Both the position numbers and the translations under genes were made by a program. A DNA stretch of 64,000 bases, taken from assembly GCF_016545825.1 (NCBI RefSeq), contig NC_052619.1:32837803-32901802 (forward strand), read 5' to 3'. The stretch comes from Eucalyptus grandis (Eukaryota > Streptophyta > Magnoliopsida > Myrtales > Myrtaceae). The notes beneath the pieces were generated by a model. It was not told where the DNA came from. It did not search any database and was given only the letters and a program-made list of their open reading frames with translations. Below, in pieces: positions 47,501 to 60,098 of this stretch. Positions within the stretch are counted from its first letter, which is position 1; each line of letters begins with the position of its first letter.

Positions 47501-50500
47501 AGCGAGCATACACATTTTGGAGAATCCACCGACACACGGTCCTGCTTTGTTATTGATAAAACTGCAAAGTCCGATGTATATTCGATCGAGTCTTGTTGTT
47601 CATGGAAGCAAATATACACGACTTTGCTCCCTGCTATCTATAAGGATGTTGAATTTTAAGGTTAGCAAGCCTCTCCTGGCTTAGAAATTGGTGGGGTCGT
47701 TGCAGCTCATGTTTGGGAAGAGAGATGATAGGAAAGCACTGCATAGCCTTTCCCCGGACCCGAGTGACCATTTTTCTTTAGTCCCAGATTGGAGTTCGCG
47801 CAACGACGCAAATGCAGACCACGAAGATGAACGAGTAACCTGAAGTTACTATGTATGAACCCTTTATTCAGCACGACGGATGCAAGAAATTCGGATACAA
47901 AGAATTGCAGATCAACACCACCGGTTTAAACAAGCCTCCTCGTTACCTCTCTCTTAAGGAAATCGTTTCTCGTTTCAACCAAAAGCAATGCTTCTCATTA
48001 TTATAATAAGCGCAGTTGAAACTTGACATTCTTGATCACAGTGTTGCACGGTCTAACTTAGACCCATAAAGAAAAATTGTATAAAGAACTGGTGGGGGAC
48101 CCGACATATAATTGAACTCTTAAAAAGCAACCTAGAACTCTACACCCAGCTAGAAAAATAAAATAAAATAAATAAAATTAGTGCCTCTTTCTTCAATTCC
48201 CAACATGCTTAAATTGCATTACGATTCGCCACAGTAACAGAGCTAAGGGGAAGCAGGACGTGCTGACTCACGCACCAAACGAGATTCAATTCAATTTTGC
48301 TTCTAATGGGTCGAACACCCACTATAAATATTTATATCATATATACACACTTAAATAATTGAAAAGATAGATGGTAAATACCCTTTTGACCCAGGAATTG
48401 AGGTAATAAAGTAACAATAAAAATGACAAATAAAATATAAAAAATAAATAAGTGGGCCTCCTGAGAACAGGGGGGAAGCAAATGGGGATGGTCCCGAATG
48501 GTTCTTGTGCTTGCAAAACACTAAAGAAAAAAGGAGGAAAGAAGAGTTGGCACATCCTTTTTGAACTTGTCTTATTAGGCATAAGGGAGACCTGATGTGG
48601 CAAATGTACGAGTGCTTGGAGCCCAAAATGGAGGATGTGCTGGTTCAGAAAGGGGAGCGCCTCAAGTGTCTTTCCCTCTCTGCCATGTCTCTGGCTCATG
48701 TTGGTTTTGGTGGACATCTTCAAGTGACCAGACAAATATTCTCCTGTCCTAAAAGAGAATGGGAAAGGGAATGAATGGGGAGAGATGGTGAGAGCAAACA
48801 GTAAACAAAAACTACAGAGTCAGTACACTCTGCGGGTGAGCACTAGAGAGTGAATGGGATGGGAAAGTGGTGGTCTGGGAGCTTTTTTTAGGATCAGAGG
48901 AGGCTTTTTGCTTTTGTGACATGCTTGTAACTGTTTCCCTGTTTTTTAGTCTTATTTGTTAGGTTCCAATGCTAATTGTTCTCAAAGTGTGGCACATTGA
49001 ATTGGCCAAAAATGAATGTGCTTGGTAATGTCCTTGATCTGCATGTAAACCTTTTGGTGAAGTATCTGCTAACCTCATATGTGATTCTATCAAACTGACT
49101 TTAGTGGATGGCTAGTGCCATATTATGCATTGGTGTGTCTGAAGAGTTGTCAATAAATGAATTTATACTCCTCCAAATTATTATCCTACCTAGTTGAAAT
49201 AACATTCACTAAAAACCTTAAATAAATGAGGCATAAGTCAACCAACTATATTAATTGCTTTAGGTCATGGAGAGACGACCACCGCAGCTAACTCTGTTTT
49301 TGAATTTTTTTCCACAAGAATCATACACGCGTACAAAATATTCGATTTAAGCCATTGCTACTCAGCATCCGATAACTCAAAATCAGTAAAAGCCCATCCC
49401 ACTTTCCATCCAATAACTGCTTTCTTATCGAAAGTGAACTTAGGGTAAAAGTAGGTGTGCTTCGGGTATGTTTCTCATTTTCTTTTCAATCTTTGCTAGG
49501 TGACAACGCTTTATTTGGCTAAGCAAGCATGACAAAGCCATTTCCATGCAATATAAATGTGAACATGCTTAGGAAAGAACAGCAGCAGAAAGGCTAGCTG
49601 CAGTCAAGACCCTGCTGCTCCCGCAATGCAAAGGGAATAATGTCTAATCTTGTTGGAGCAATATGCGCACAAGGCTCCTTAAAAAGAGGGAGTGAAATGG
49701 GGCGTGAGGAAAAGAAAACATCCCTTTCACCCACTTTTCGCAAGCCATGGAAAAGTGGGGGATATCTATTATTCATATGCAATGACCCCCATTTGTATAG
49801 TGTGGAGGAAATGGGGGACACAGTGTATCAAAACCTAGGGGGTCTAGTCTACATAGAATAATTTTTTGGGGATATTGACCATATAAAGAATAATAACTTT
49901 TAGGGTTTGGGAAGAAACCTGACAAGCCAGGATTTATTAGATGGATATAAGACAAGTTTATTATGACAAAGCTTCATGATGTTATCCCACTTTGTTCATT
50001 GATGATTATCCAACCAAAAGCACATAGCCAAAATTCCATGATTGTGTCTTACATCATGCGTCAACACGGCGGCTTTTCATTAGTTTATCATGACAAGGGG
50101 GATTAACGCGAGTCACTGCAGCTCGTGCGGTCTTAAAGGCGGCCTGCTTTTTTCATCCGAAGATTGGTACACTCAATGGATTGATAATGTTTCCGTGTGC
50201 ATAGGTGATACATACTAAACAAAATCCATGGTCAGTATATCGTTCAACTTCGTTGCTGTCGAAATATGACTCCCTATCTCAAAAATCCAGAGATTAGTAG
50301 GTGCATCTTGTCTATAATTTAATAGGTCATAAAGAGATAGGTTAAAGACCTGAATGATAACAATTTTGTTCATAGGAACAATTTCCGGTCAGATTTTTAT
50401 TTCTAGTCTCTAAACAAGTTTCTAAACAAAAATATACGTTAGATAAGTACATAAAATTTCTATTTTCAAAACAAAATTCGTTTGATAGACCTTATTAAAT

Positions 50501-52027
50501 ATCTCATTCTCATGTTTTTTTTTTCCATTCATTGTGCTCCATTGTTTCGTGAGATAAAATATCTTTAATCAATTGAATTGCAAACATCGATATGGAAATC
50601 ACACACTGATGGGCAGCGGTTAGTAGCAAGAGCGAACAATAATAAAAGTCTTCATTTTTGTTTCTATTTCAAAAATAAATAAATAAAAGTAGAACATTTC
50701 TATTTTAAACTTATTTAAAGACTAAAAATTTGTCTCGGAAATAGAAAAATAAAATTACGTTAACTTTTTTTTACCAAAAAAAACTTGTTGCTGAGAAAAA
50801 AAAAATGGTTATCACGTGTGCCTTAAGTAATTTGTGATCCTCTTTCATGTATTTCGTATTGAAATGTGCATATATGAGGCTGTGTCGTGTGCTCATGTCT
50901 CTCTTGGTGGAATGTGCCCTAAAGGAGAAAGTTGAAGATGTTAGAGAAAGATGCAGAATTCGACAGTGTTGCCTCGAGATTCCCACTCTCCACAGAGATG
51001 ACAGGATGAAGAAATCCTGAGCGCAGTGGGATGAGAAATGCCTGGAGCAAGCAAAGTCATTTCAAGAGGCTCAAAACGTGTATAGCGAAATGCATAGAAC
51101 TGGACACGACAGCTTTGCTCCAACGCCATCGTACCTTTGTGTGCCTGCACCGGGGAGTCCTAGAAGTTTTATCCATTGGAAAACGATGGGTTGAGTTATG
51201 TTCTTTGAGAAAATACTTATAAAATGCCTCTACTTTTGAATTTGTCGTTGCTATTTCCAAAATTCTCCTGCCAATATTCTTGTATATCCATACCCTAATC
51301 AACAAATCACAATCCCATCCCCCGTCCCTCGACCATCATTGACAGTCACCACGGCAACTGGACTTGCCTGATGGAGGAATGTATAAAGATTAAACTACAA
51401 TTTCATTTAAAAATAAAGTCTTAAATTCAATCTTTTTTCTAGACAACTTATTCGTCTCCCTTATAATATAGGCTTAGTCATAGGTCAAAGTCCAATCTAC
51501 TTGTGTGAGGAAGTGTTAAAATGTTCAAATATTAATCTCGGCATTCATCTAATAACTTGAATTTCTAAAACCATTGGCAACAGTGCTACAAATTTTTTTA
51601 TTCACTACTACTTTTATTGCCAAGGCCAAGTTCCATGAAAGGCGGCTAAGTCCCACCACAAAGAGACAAAGAGGGAGATTGTCCATGCCCCTACCAGTTC
51701 TTCTCAAAAAAAAGGATACTAGAAGTAGAATAATTCTCATATACCGCTCACTTTTGTGGCAATTTTTTTTATTAGATCCCTCAATCGACAAATCGGAAGA
51801 AAAAAATATCACTTTAAGTGTTCTGCCTAAAATTTTACATGGCTTTTTTAATAAAAAATTTATTTATATACGGATTTTTTTTACTAAAAAGACATGTCCA
51901 TCGTGGACTATGATGTCGCACTAAGTCCTCTCAAACAATAGATTTTTCTCTGTCGCTGTCTTTCTCCCTGACTTTACGCTCACTCTTGTTCGTTGTTTGA
52001 AGTAGCTGGTCACCCTCGCTCGCTCAC

Positions 52028-52032
<5 letters not shown>

Positions 52033-52062
<30 letters not shown>
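52033..52062. repeat. (CT)n microsatellite
   Basis: About fourteen CT units with no adjoining gene. Confidence 0.95.
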
Positions 52063-52065
<3 letters not shown>

Positions 52066-53229
52066 AGTTACTTACTCAACCACCATCATCCTCTCTCTAA
52101 TGGTTTGGTGGTTGGAGGGTAAAGTAGGGCTTGATGCTTGGAGGAAAGAAATGGGGGCTCCATGCGAGAGTGAAAAATCTCACAGTAGGGAAAAGATGAC
52201 TGTTTGTCCACGTTGAAACAAATCTTGATGCTTGTTGAAATGAATTTAAGCCGCTTGTCCTACTCTTGCTCTCCATTCCAAGATTCGGCTCTCAATTTTG
52301 GGGTTTCCAAAACTAGGGTTTGAAGAATTTGGGTAAATAGCTTGGTCCGTCCGAATCAAGGTTTATATTTGGGTCAAAACATGTAGACGATGTCGTTTAG
52401 GACTAACTATGCTAATTGGGCACGTTGGTCGGCGAAATTGAGCAAATATTATCGGGTCGGATTTCGTCATCCAAAATCGAAGTTGACGTTTAAGTTATTA
52501 TTTTTTTAAAACGGCATTTAAGTAATTTAATTAAAAATTTTAATATTAAAGTGAGCATTGTGTAAAGGTTGTAATATTTCTAATATCCTTTCCCCAGACC
52601 TTCTCTATTTGGTCATCCTCAACTTCCCTTTCACACGCGCGAGGGAGTGCACCTCCATACCTAGGCAACCTCGTTCTAAGGTTCTTCATGACATTGCGAC
52701 CTCATACCACAATTTGGATGTGTGGATGGTGTGACACTAGGGTTTACTGAACCTTCACATACGGAAGGCTATTCTAGGCATTTTGATAGAGTTGAAGTAG
52801 CAAACTTGAAAATAGAGGTATGTTCTTAGCATCAAAAGTGAAAACTTAGGTATTTTTTATTTTTTTTTTTATTTTCCCCATTAATTATCTTGATTTTGCG
52901 GCTCACGCAAATGATGGGAAGACAATGGAAAACAAAACTGCATGCTCACTTGAAATTTTCACAAATTCAACTTGGAATCATGCAAAAAGAAAGGAAGTCG
53001 AGCAAGTAATAGAGAGAGTAGGAATCAAAGACAGTCAAAATGAGGTAACATCGAATGACTATTCCCTTATAACAAATCTTCTTAAGTTGATTGCTTTGAT
53101 GCTATCTTAGATTGATCGGGTAACTTGAACTTTTGAAATTTGGAGTTATCATATGACGGGATGAATCATATATTCCTATATCATCTACCATGAATCGGCA
53201 AAGCTAGGGTTACTGTAGGAATTTCAGTG

Positions 53230-53503
53230 CATAGCTCGTTCTTATGTACTGTGAATTTCATATTTTTTATCATGAATGTTGTACTGATTGGACAATGGAT
53301 GTGATATTTAGGTACCTAAAAACTATTCATTACGTTTAACATATTAAAAAATGAATTCCATTTCTTCCACATTTTCACATAGCTCGTTCTTATGTACCGT
53401 GAATTTCATATTGATTGGACAATGGATGGGATATTTAGGTACCTAAAAACTATTCATTATGTTTAACATATTAAAAAATGAATTCCATTTCTTCCACATT
53501 TTC
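53230..53503. repeat. Tandem duplication, period 148 bp
   Basis: 'catagctcgttcttatgta' starts at 53230 and 53378. Both copies then share 'gattggacaatggatg', 'gatatttaggtacctaaaaa' and 'gaattccatttcttccac'. The second copy lacks about 23 bp present in the first. Confidence 0.85.
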
Positions 53504-54538
53504 AATGTTCAGGAAAGAAACCACCGGTGGAGTGATGAAGTTAGTGGTGGGACCAAACTTTTTTTCTTTTTTTGGCTATCAAATGTCCCATCATCAATGC
53601 CCTAATGCCTTGAACATGAAAATTTGAGGTACTTTTATTTCATTTTTATCGTTAGGAATTATGTCACCCCACAGTGGACCTCCTTCGAATTCATTTGATC
53701 TCTTTATACCTAACAGTTTAAATTTTTGAATTGAATTGTCTAACGTGATATCAAAACTAGACCTATCGCTCCTAATCCAATTTATACGTGTGAGGGATAT
53801 CGAAATATTATTCTATATCTTTTGACAACGGCCCGTATATACTCATTAATGTGGCAATTCCATCAAGATCTCTTCATTAATTGGGGGAATAGTAAGGAAG
53901 GACGAGGTAACCTTCTTAATGACCTTGAAAGCTGAGGACGCCCAGAGTAAAGGGGGTACTGTCCTGAAGGAGGTGGACCAAATCCTTAACTCATTCAAAG
54001 ACATGATTTTATATTTTTTTGATCTCCATCAACTCACTTTAACAGTTTAAGTGTAAATCTCAAATCTTCCCTTGATATCAAGCACATTACTAAATACTTC
54101 TTTCTAGTAAACCAACTTAATTTACCGAACGAATGCAGAAGAATAAACGCATGATAATTCAAATTGTCCATCTCGAAAGCTAAGAGAATCCCTCGAATTA
54201 TAATATCACTTTCAAGGGGAATTCTGGGCAGCACATGCTGCTTCGACAGGAGCCACGACCTCTCCCATAAAACCATGTCTACGGGCGTGAGAGAGGAGGG
54301 ACGCAGGAGTGGTGGGAGACAAAGGCATGCACGAAGTACAAACTCGAAAGCATATAAATTACTGCGATTGAGGCGGTGTCGCGATGGTGGCTTTGGAATT
54401 CTCGTATGCTGCGAAAAAAAAACATGTTCGGTACCTCAAAGACGATGCGAACTTCGGTGCACGTGTGCCGGTCATATATGCTCGATCTATGCATTTGCAT
54501 GGTCTCTCTCTCCCTCGGTTTTGACTATAAAAACATCA

Positions 54539-54560
54539 GTCTCTCTCTCTCTCTCTCTCT
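54539..54560. repeat. (CT)n microsatellite
   Basis: About eleven CT units followed by ccctctccct. Confidence 0.9.
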
Positions 54561-55089
54561 CCCTCTCCCTTTGGTGGGAGCCGAGAAAAATGTCTATTGG
54601 AACCCGAGGAAAGGAGGGCTTTTGCTGCTTTTATGCCCTTCTTCCATTTCGAAAGATCGTGTCGGACACTTGGAGCCCAAGAAAAGGGGATTATGCCTTA
54701 TGAAGCGTCTTGAAAGAACTTGTTGAATACACTTGATAAGATGATGTTTGATAGTTTCAGATGATTGTCTAAAAAATTGGAGACCTATTGTACAACGGCT
54801 AATTCAATCATAAATTTTTCAATAGTGTTAGTTTAGTCATGAAATTTTGATGATTTGCTAATTTAATCTTAAGCATTTCCTAGTGTCAATTAAGTTCTAA
54901 GCTTTTTGAAAATTTGTCAATCTAGTCATAAACTTATTATTTAGATATTGGGTCAAGAACTATGTTAGCAAGTCATTAAAAGTTTATGACTAAATTGGCA
55001 AATCATCGAAATAAAAAAGAGAAAATTTATCGGTAGATTTTTAAGAGATATTACCTCTGAAAGCTAGCCAAAAATAATTAATATAACAC

Positions 55090-55530
55090 TTGGACTCTAT
55101 TTGTTTCACATAAAGATGAATAATTTGAAAAATACTTTTCTAAAAATAATCATTAGTATTGCTTACAAACATGAATAAACAAAAGTTATTTTCATTGTCT
55201 ACAAAAAAATTTAGACAATAAATTATTCTTGATAATGAACTCATTTTTTTTACTACTTTTTTTTTAAATAATACAAGCGATCATTTTTAAGAAAATATTT
55301 TTAAAATTATCTATCTTCCATAAAACAAACATTTTTAAAAAGTGATCGATTGTATCACTTGTAAAAATGAATGAATAAAAATTTATTTGCATCGTTCACT
55401 AAAGTGCTTAGATGTAAATCATTGATGATAATATAACATTTTCTCCATTGATTAATTATTTCAAGAGATAAAAACAATCAAATTTTAGGAATACATTTTT
55501 CATATCATTAATTTTTTGCTAAACATATAG
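55090..55530. repeat. Degenerate MITE-like AT-rich repeat
   Basis: Phrases such as 'aataatttgaaaaatacttt' and 'tgaataaacaaaagttattt' match, in inverted orientation and with many changes, the SDA1/desulfhydrase intergenic region at 34200-34440. A shared MITE family is the simplest reading. Ends are not definable. Confidence 0.45.
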
Positions 55531-56913
55531 AACCTTGATTCGCCAGCAATAAGTCATCATCATTAAAAGCACATAGTTTAATCGAAACAATACCAAACAA
55601 TAAAATATCAGTCTCGGGTACATTCGAAATGTAGTAGTTGTCGATGAAAGAAAATGAATAGTTCTATGAAGAGATCGATGAAATGACAAGCTCATTTTAA
55701 TTGCTTTTTATCATGGATAACTTGGAAAATGGATATATTCATTCATTTTCCATTTGAAGGGCGACATTGAAAAAAAATTGGAGAAGTGTGTAAAAAGGTG
55801 ATTTCGAAAGACTTTCTTTTTGGTTTCCTTTCTTTTCCGTGGAGTACCTGGGCGTTTTAGATCACACGACATTCTTGCGATGCCACGTGTATGGCCCACA
55901 ACCCTCCTCAGCCAAAAAAAGCTTTTCGACTTATAGTGCCATCTCGCCCGACGCAGGGGCATGACCGTAATTTCGTGCACGAAGCATGTAGATGGCCAAA
56001 AGGACCTTCTCAGCGCAACTTTGGCTTTCAAAAGGCAGCTGAAGTGAAAAAGGCAAAAAGGAAAAATGATTATAAGCATATTGAACTTTATTTGCTAAAA
56101 ATGGCTTATACTGACAAATGGGTTAATTCACAAAAAAATTCCAAATTGGTTACATGTACCATATTTAACAAAAATTATTTATTTTTTCTATACAAAAAAT
56201 CCTAAATCCTTATACCCGTGCCACTTTATACCCAACTTATATTAAATCCATATTGTCATGACACATTTACCCTAATTTTGCCCTAAGATGTTAGTAGATT
56301 TGTCATAATTTTTTGCTTCACAAAAATTAATTTAGGATAAACGTGAGTTGAGTATATCGATTTAAGATTCTTTATACTATTAACTTTATTAATAGAAGCT
56401 TCCAACGCACTTATTGATTGAAACTATATTTTCCCCCATCTCTTGGTAAAAAGAGCTCCCTCCAAACATAGCTATCATTAGTAGGTCATGGATATGAAAA
56501 TCACCCCACATATAGTTATATTAGTCAATTTAAAACCGCACACATCCAATACTTCATTTCATATCAAATATGGAAGGAAATATATAGCCCTCATTCGATG
56601 CGTTGAGTAATGGAACATCGGTTCTTAAGGGAAAAGAATCCGGTCACAATATTTTATTTTAAATGGAGTATCTTAAAAAAATAATTAATAACCATCTTCT
56701 TTATTAGTAAGGAATAGGATCCATTTAACATAGAATCTGAGGAGGCATGGGTTATGGCCCTTATTAAGGGAAATCTCAGGACATCATTTGGGCAAAAGCA
56801 CATCTCATCCAGCTTTCTCCTTCTCGTTGCTGCTTCTGCTCACTTACCACTAAACTGTACCGCGACCTTGAGGAGGCGACACTGCTTAGGTTAAAGAGCA
56901 AGAATCGGCACAG

Positions 56914-56946
56914 ATAGAGAGAGAGAGAGAAAGAGAGAGAGAGAGG
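56914..56946. repeat. (GA)n tract in terminal-ear1-like leader
   Basis: A GA run with one interruption, about 195 bp upstream of the main ATG; probably in the 5' UTR or core promoter. Confidence 0.85.
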
Positions 56947-57003
56947 GGCGGAGCCACCGTCGCCGTCGCCGTCTCCGTCGTCGTTATTGCCGGAGCTCGA
57001 GGC

Positions 57004-57125
57004 ATGGAATTACACGGAGCGTCGGTCATGTGAAAAGGCCCCCCGGTCAAAGAGAGACCACCGCACGGTCCATGAGCCCGGTCAAACTCCGACCCACCAC
57101 CGCAACCGCCGACCGTCTTCGCTAG
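57004..57125 (+). promoter_or_regulatory. Two upstream ORFs in terminal-ear1-like 5' leader
   Basis: uORF 1 (57004-57033) encodes MELHGASVM. uORF 2 (57072-57125) encodes 17 residues starting MSPVKLRPTT and stops 15 bases before the main ATG. Whether they lie in the transcript depends on the start site, which I cannot see. If transcribed, they could dampen translation of this developmental regulator. Confidence 0.4.
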
Positions 57126-57140
57126 AAGTGCCGCCGCTCC

Positions 57141-60098
57141 ATGATGGCTGAGACCGGCGTCGTCCGGTTCCATGGCAACCTGGACCCGGCGGCCCAGGAG
57201 TTCCGTCCGGCCAGAAACCCTAACCCTCCCTTCTTCGCGGCGCCGGCGCAGCAGCAACCGCCTCCGCCTCCGCCGCCGCCGGCGCAGCAGCTCTACTACC
57301 CGCCGCCGTACGAGGTCCAGGTCGTGCCCTTCCAGTACCACCACCCCCACCACCACCCCCACCCCGCCGCGCCGCCGCCGCCGCCGCCGCCGCCGCCCCC
57401 GCCTCATGCCGCCGCCTCCGTGGCCCCGCCGATGCCGCCGCCCTCCCCGACGGCGACGCGGGCGCTGGCGCTGTGCCCGGTGCCGGGGACGCGAGCGAGT
57501 CGTGGGTGCGGCGGGAATTGGAGGTGTTCGGGGACGTGCGGGCGGTGCAGATGGAGCGGGCCCGCCGCGACGGGGTCGTGACCGTCCACTTCTACGACCT
57601 GCGGCACGCGAAGCGCGCGCTGCGGGCCATCCGGGAGCAGCATATGCAGCGCCAGTGCCGCCTCCGGGACCACTACTACGGCGCGCTCCCCTCCCTCCCC
57701 CCCGCCGCCGCCGCCGAGGACGCCTGCGGCGCGGCGGGGAGCGGCCTCGTGGCGGGGCCCGGGGTGTGGGCCCAGTTCGTGATCCCGGCCGTCCACGCCA
57801 TCCCGGATGGGCAGAACCAGGGCACCCTCGTGGTCTTCAATTTGGACCCGGACGTGTCGACGGCCAGCTTGAGGGAGGCCTTCGAGCCATTCGGTATCTA
57901 CCCCTCCGAAAGCATGCCTTGACGGATGCGATTTCCTCTTTCGCTCCTTGGGTTCGGATCGAATCCGTCGGCTTTGCATGAAAATCTTTGCTTTGCGAAA
58001 GCGAGCGTTTTTCAGTTTTTTTTTTTTTTTTCTGGTGGGGCTTGCTTCAGATAGAGGGGTTTTCTTTCTTTATTTGCTCGGGGAAAGTGGGGCGTAAAAG
58101 CTGGGATATCGAGCATTCTTTCTTCTGTCCCTTTTCATCTCCATTGCGCCTGTTTCTCCTTCCCCTTTGCATGCTCAGAACCTCTCCTCGATGTTTTCCG
58201 CGCAGGTCCGGTGAAGGAGCTGCGGGAGACCCCGTTCAAGAAGCACCAGCGGTTCGTGGAATTCTACGACGTCCGGGACGCCGCCAAGGCGCTGGCCCAG
58301 ATGAACGGCAAGGAGATCCATGGCAAGAACGTCGTCATCGAGTTCAGCCGCCCCGGTGGCTACAACCGCAAGTTCCTGCTCGACGCCACCGGCCCGCCGA
58401 CCCCGACGACCCCGACCGCTTTCGTGCACAATTCGTCGTTCCTCTATACCTCCCCGGCGGTCGCCTACCGTGCCAAGATTCCCAAGGATTCGCCGCCGCC
58501 CCCGCCCCCTCCTCCGCCTCTGACGTCGCCGCACCGCCTGGTCGCCGCTCCCCCGGGCTGCGAATCTTGCAGCCCAACAAGCCTGCCAAGAAACCGCTGA
58601 TGGGTCCCGGCGAAGCGAGCCCTACCGCGGAGAAAAGCTCGGAGGTCGAGGCATCGATGGGCCGCTTGAGTTTGAGCGGCGGCGGCGATGCTCATGGAAG
58701 CGAGAGAGGAGAAGGAGAGTATTGTAACACAGGGAGCGTCGTCAGCGCCAGGAACAGTGGTGCCAAGAAGAAGCACGGCAATAGCATTAAGCAGCAATCG
58801 CAGCCGTGTCGGAGCAGCGGCAGCAGCAGCAGTAGCGGGAGGTCATGGAAGAGCAACAAGCAAGGCAGGCACAAGCTCGATTCCCGGTTCGTCATCAGCG
58901 AGGAGGACGGCGCGGTGGCGCAGGCGAGTTCCGGCGACTCCAGGACCACCGTCATGATCAAGAACATACCCAACAAGTACAGGTGAACAAGGGGGTCGCT
59001 CTCGTTCTCGCTTCATCATACTTGCCATTTTTGTGAATGGATTTCGTCTTCTTTCGTCTTCCTCTTAATTTATTATTAAAATCGGCAATTGTTTAATGTG
59101 GGGCGCAGTCAGAAGCTGCTCTTGAACATGCTGGACAACCACTGTATCCACTGCAACGAGCAGATTGGAGAAGACCACTGCGAGGACGACGAAGACCGCC
59201 AGCCGCTGTCCGCATACGATTTCGTCTATCTCCCCATTGATTTCAAGTGATCATCTGAACATAAAGATTCGCAAGAACCCATTTGTTTCTTTCTTTTCTT
59301 CCTATTATTGATTTCATTTGGGGTTTGAATTGCTGATGTCGGGATTGATCGATCTTTCGCGCATTTTGGACAGCAACAAGTGCAATGTGGGGTACGGGTT
59401 CGTGAACATGACGACGCCGCAGGCGGCGAGGCGGCTTTACAAGGCCTTCCATCTCCGCCACTGGGAGGTCTTCAACTCCAGGAAAATCTGCGAAGTCACC
59501 TATGCAAGAATCCAGGTATAGCAAAATAATTCAGGAACAAAGACGTTCTTTTTTACTGGTATTTCGTCTAGTCTAGACTTCAGTCCAATAGCAATTAGCA
59601 TGGGGATTCAAGCGGGGCTCGAATGGCAAGAGAAACCTTCGCCTCTTTCAATGAATCCCGCGAAAGTGAAAAACGATGAAAAATGAGAATTTGGGTTTTT
59701 GGGTGGGTGAAGGGTTTGGAGGCGCTGAAGGAGCACTTCAAGAACTCCAAGTTCCCGAGCGAGGCGGAGAACTACCTGCCGGTGGTGTTCTCGCCGCCGC
59801 GGGACGGGAGGCGGCTGACGGAGCCGCTCCCCGTGGCGGGCCATTACCACCCCCACCACCACCCCCAGCAGCGGCACCGGCGGCACGAGGGGGACGAGGA
59901 GGAGGACGACGAGGAGGGGACGGACGGGGAGACGAAAGGAGGGCGGGGACCGATGGCAATGACGTCTGCTGCAGCGAGGAAGGAGGGGAGGCGGAGGGGT
60001 CGGGCGGCGGCGGCGGCGGGCGCAGAGGGAACAGCAGTCGAAGCTCAAACGACGGCGGCGATAGCGGTGATGATGATGGTGACAAAGAGAAGAATTGA
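57141..60098 (+). CDS. TEL: Terminal ear1-like MEI2-type RNA-binding protein, three apparent -1 frameshifts
   Basis: Exons 57141-57893, 58206-58982, 59109-59246, 59374-59515 and 59713-60098. The start gives M(M)[19 protein letters not shown], as in maize TE1. Then come a Pro/His-rich region, RRM1 ([31 protein letters not shown]), RRM2 ([43 protein letters not shown]), a Ser-rich linker, and the MEI2-specific C-terminal RRM ([57 protein letters not shown]). Continuity needs one extra base at each of three G-rich places: 57485-57488, 58555-58557 and somewhere in 59889-59953. With these it would be about 732 aa (maize TE1 is about 656). All exon phases then agree. TE1/PLA2-type proteins restrain leaf initiation at the shoot apex and bind RNA. 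Sequencing error is more likely than decay, because every other part is conserved. Confidence 0.85.

Larger units (their letters stand above)
40143..48128. repeat. Tandem segmental duplication, unit 2 (about 8.0 kb, with later insertions)
   Basis: Head-to-tail second copy of 33876-40142. It is longer because it contains the TIR element (40466-41105), the SINE-like insertion (41595-41780) and the 961-bp insertion (41891-42851). The right edge is at AAGC 48125-48128, after which non-duplicated DNA begins. Confidence 0.9.
48129..57003. other. Long intergenic stretch, no supported gene
   Basis: No open frame here resembles a known protein. Visible items are CT microsatellites (52033-52062, 54539-54560), a 148-bp-period tandem duplication (53230-53503), a degenerate 'agtcataaa(c/t)tttt'-type repeat (54800-54990), MITE-like AT-rich DNA (55090-55530) and a fragment resembling the ends of the 640-bp TIR element (56130-56340). 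A 59-codon frame at 48595-48774 is the only non-repetitive frame I would look at again. The terminal-ear1-like promoter should occupy the last few hundred bases. Confidence 0.5.

Noticed and set aside
48780..48860. Possible miR156-type precursor (gtgagcac near gagagtgaatgg)
   Set aside because: The mature sequence TGACAGAAGAGAGTGAGCAC is not present and no matching arm is visible.
57988..58205. A start of a 332-residue frame within this stretch
   Set aside because: It lies in intron 1 of the terminal-ear1-like gene; only the part from 58206 is exonic.
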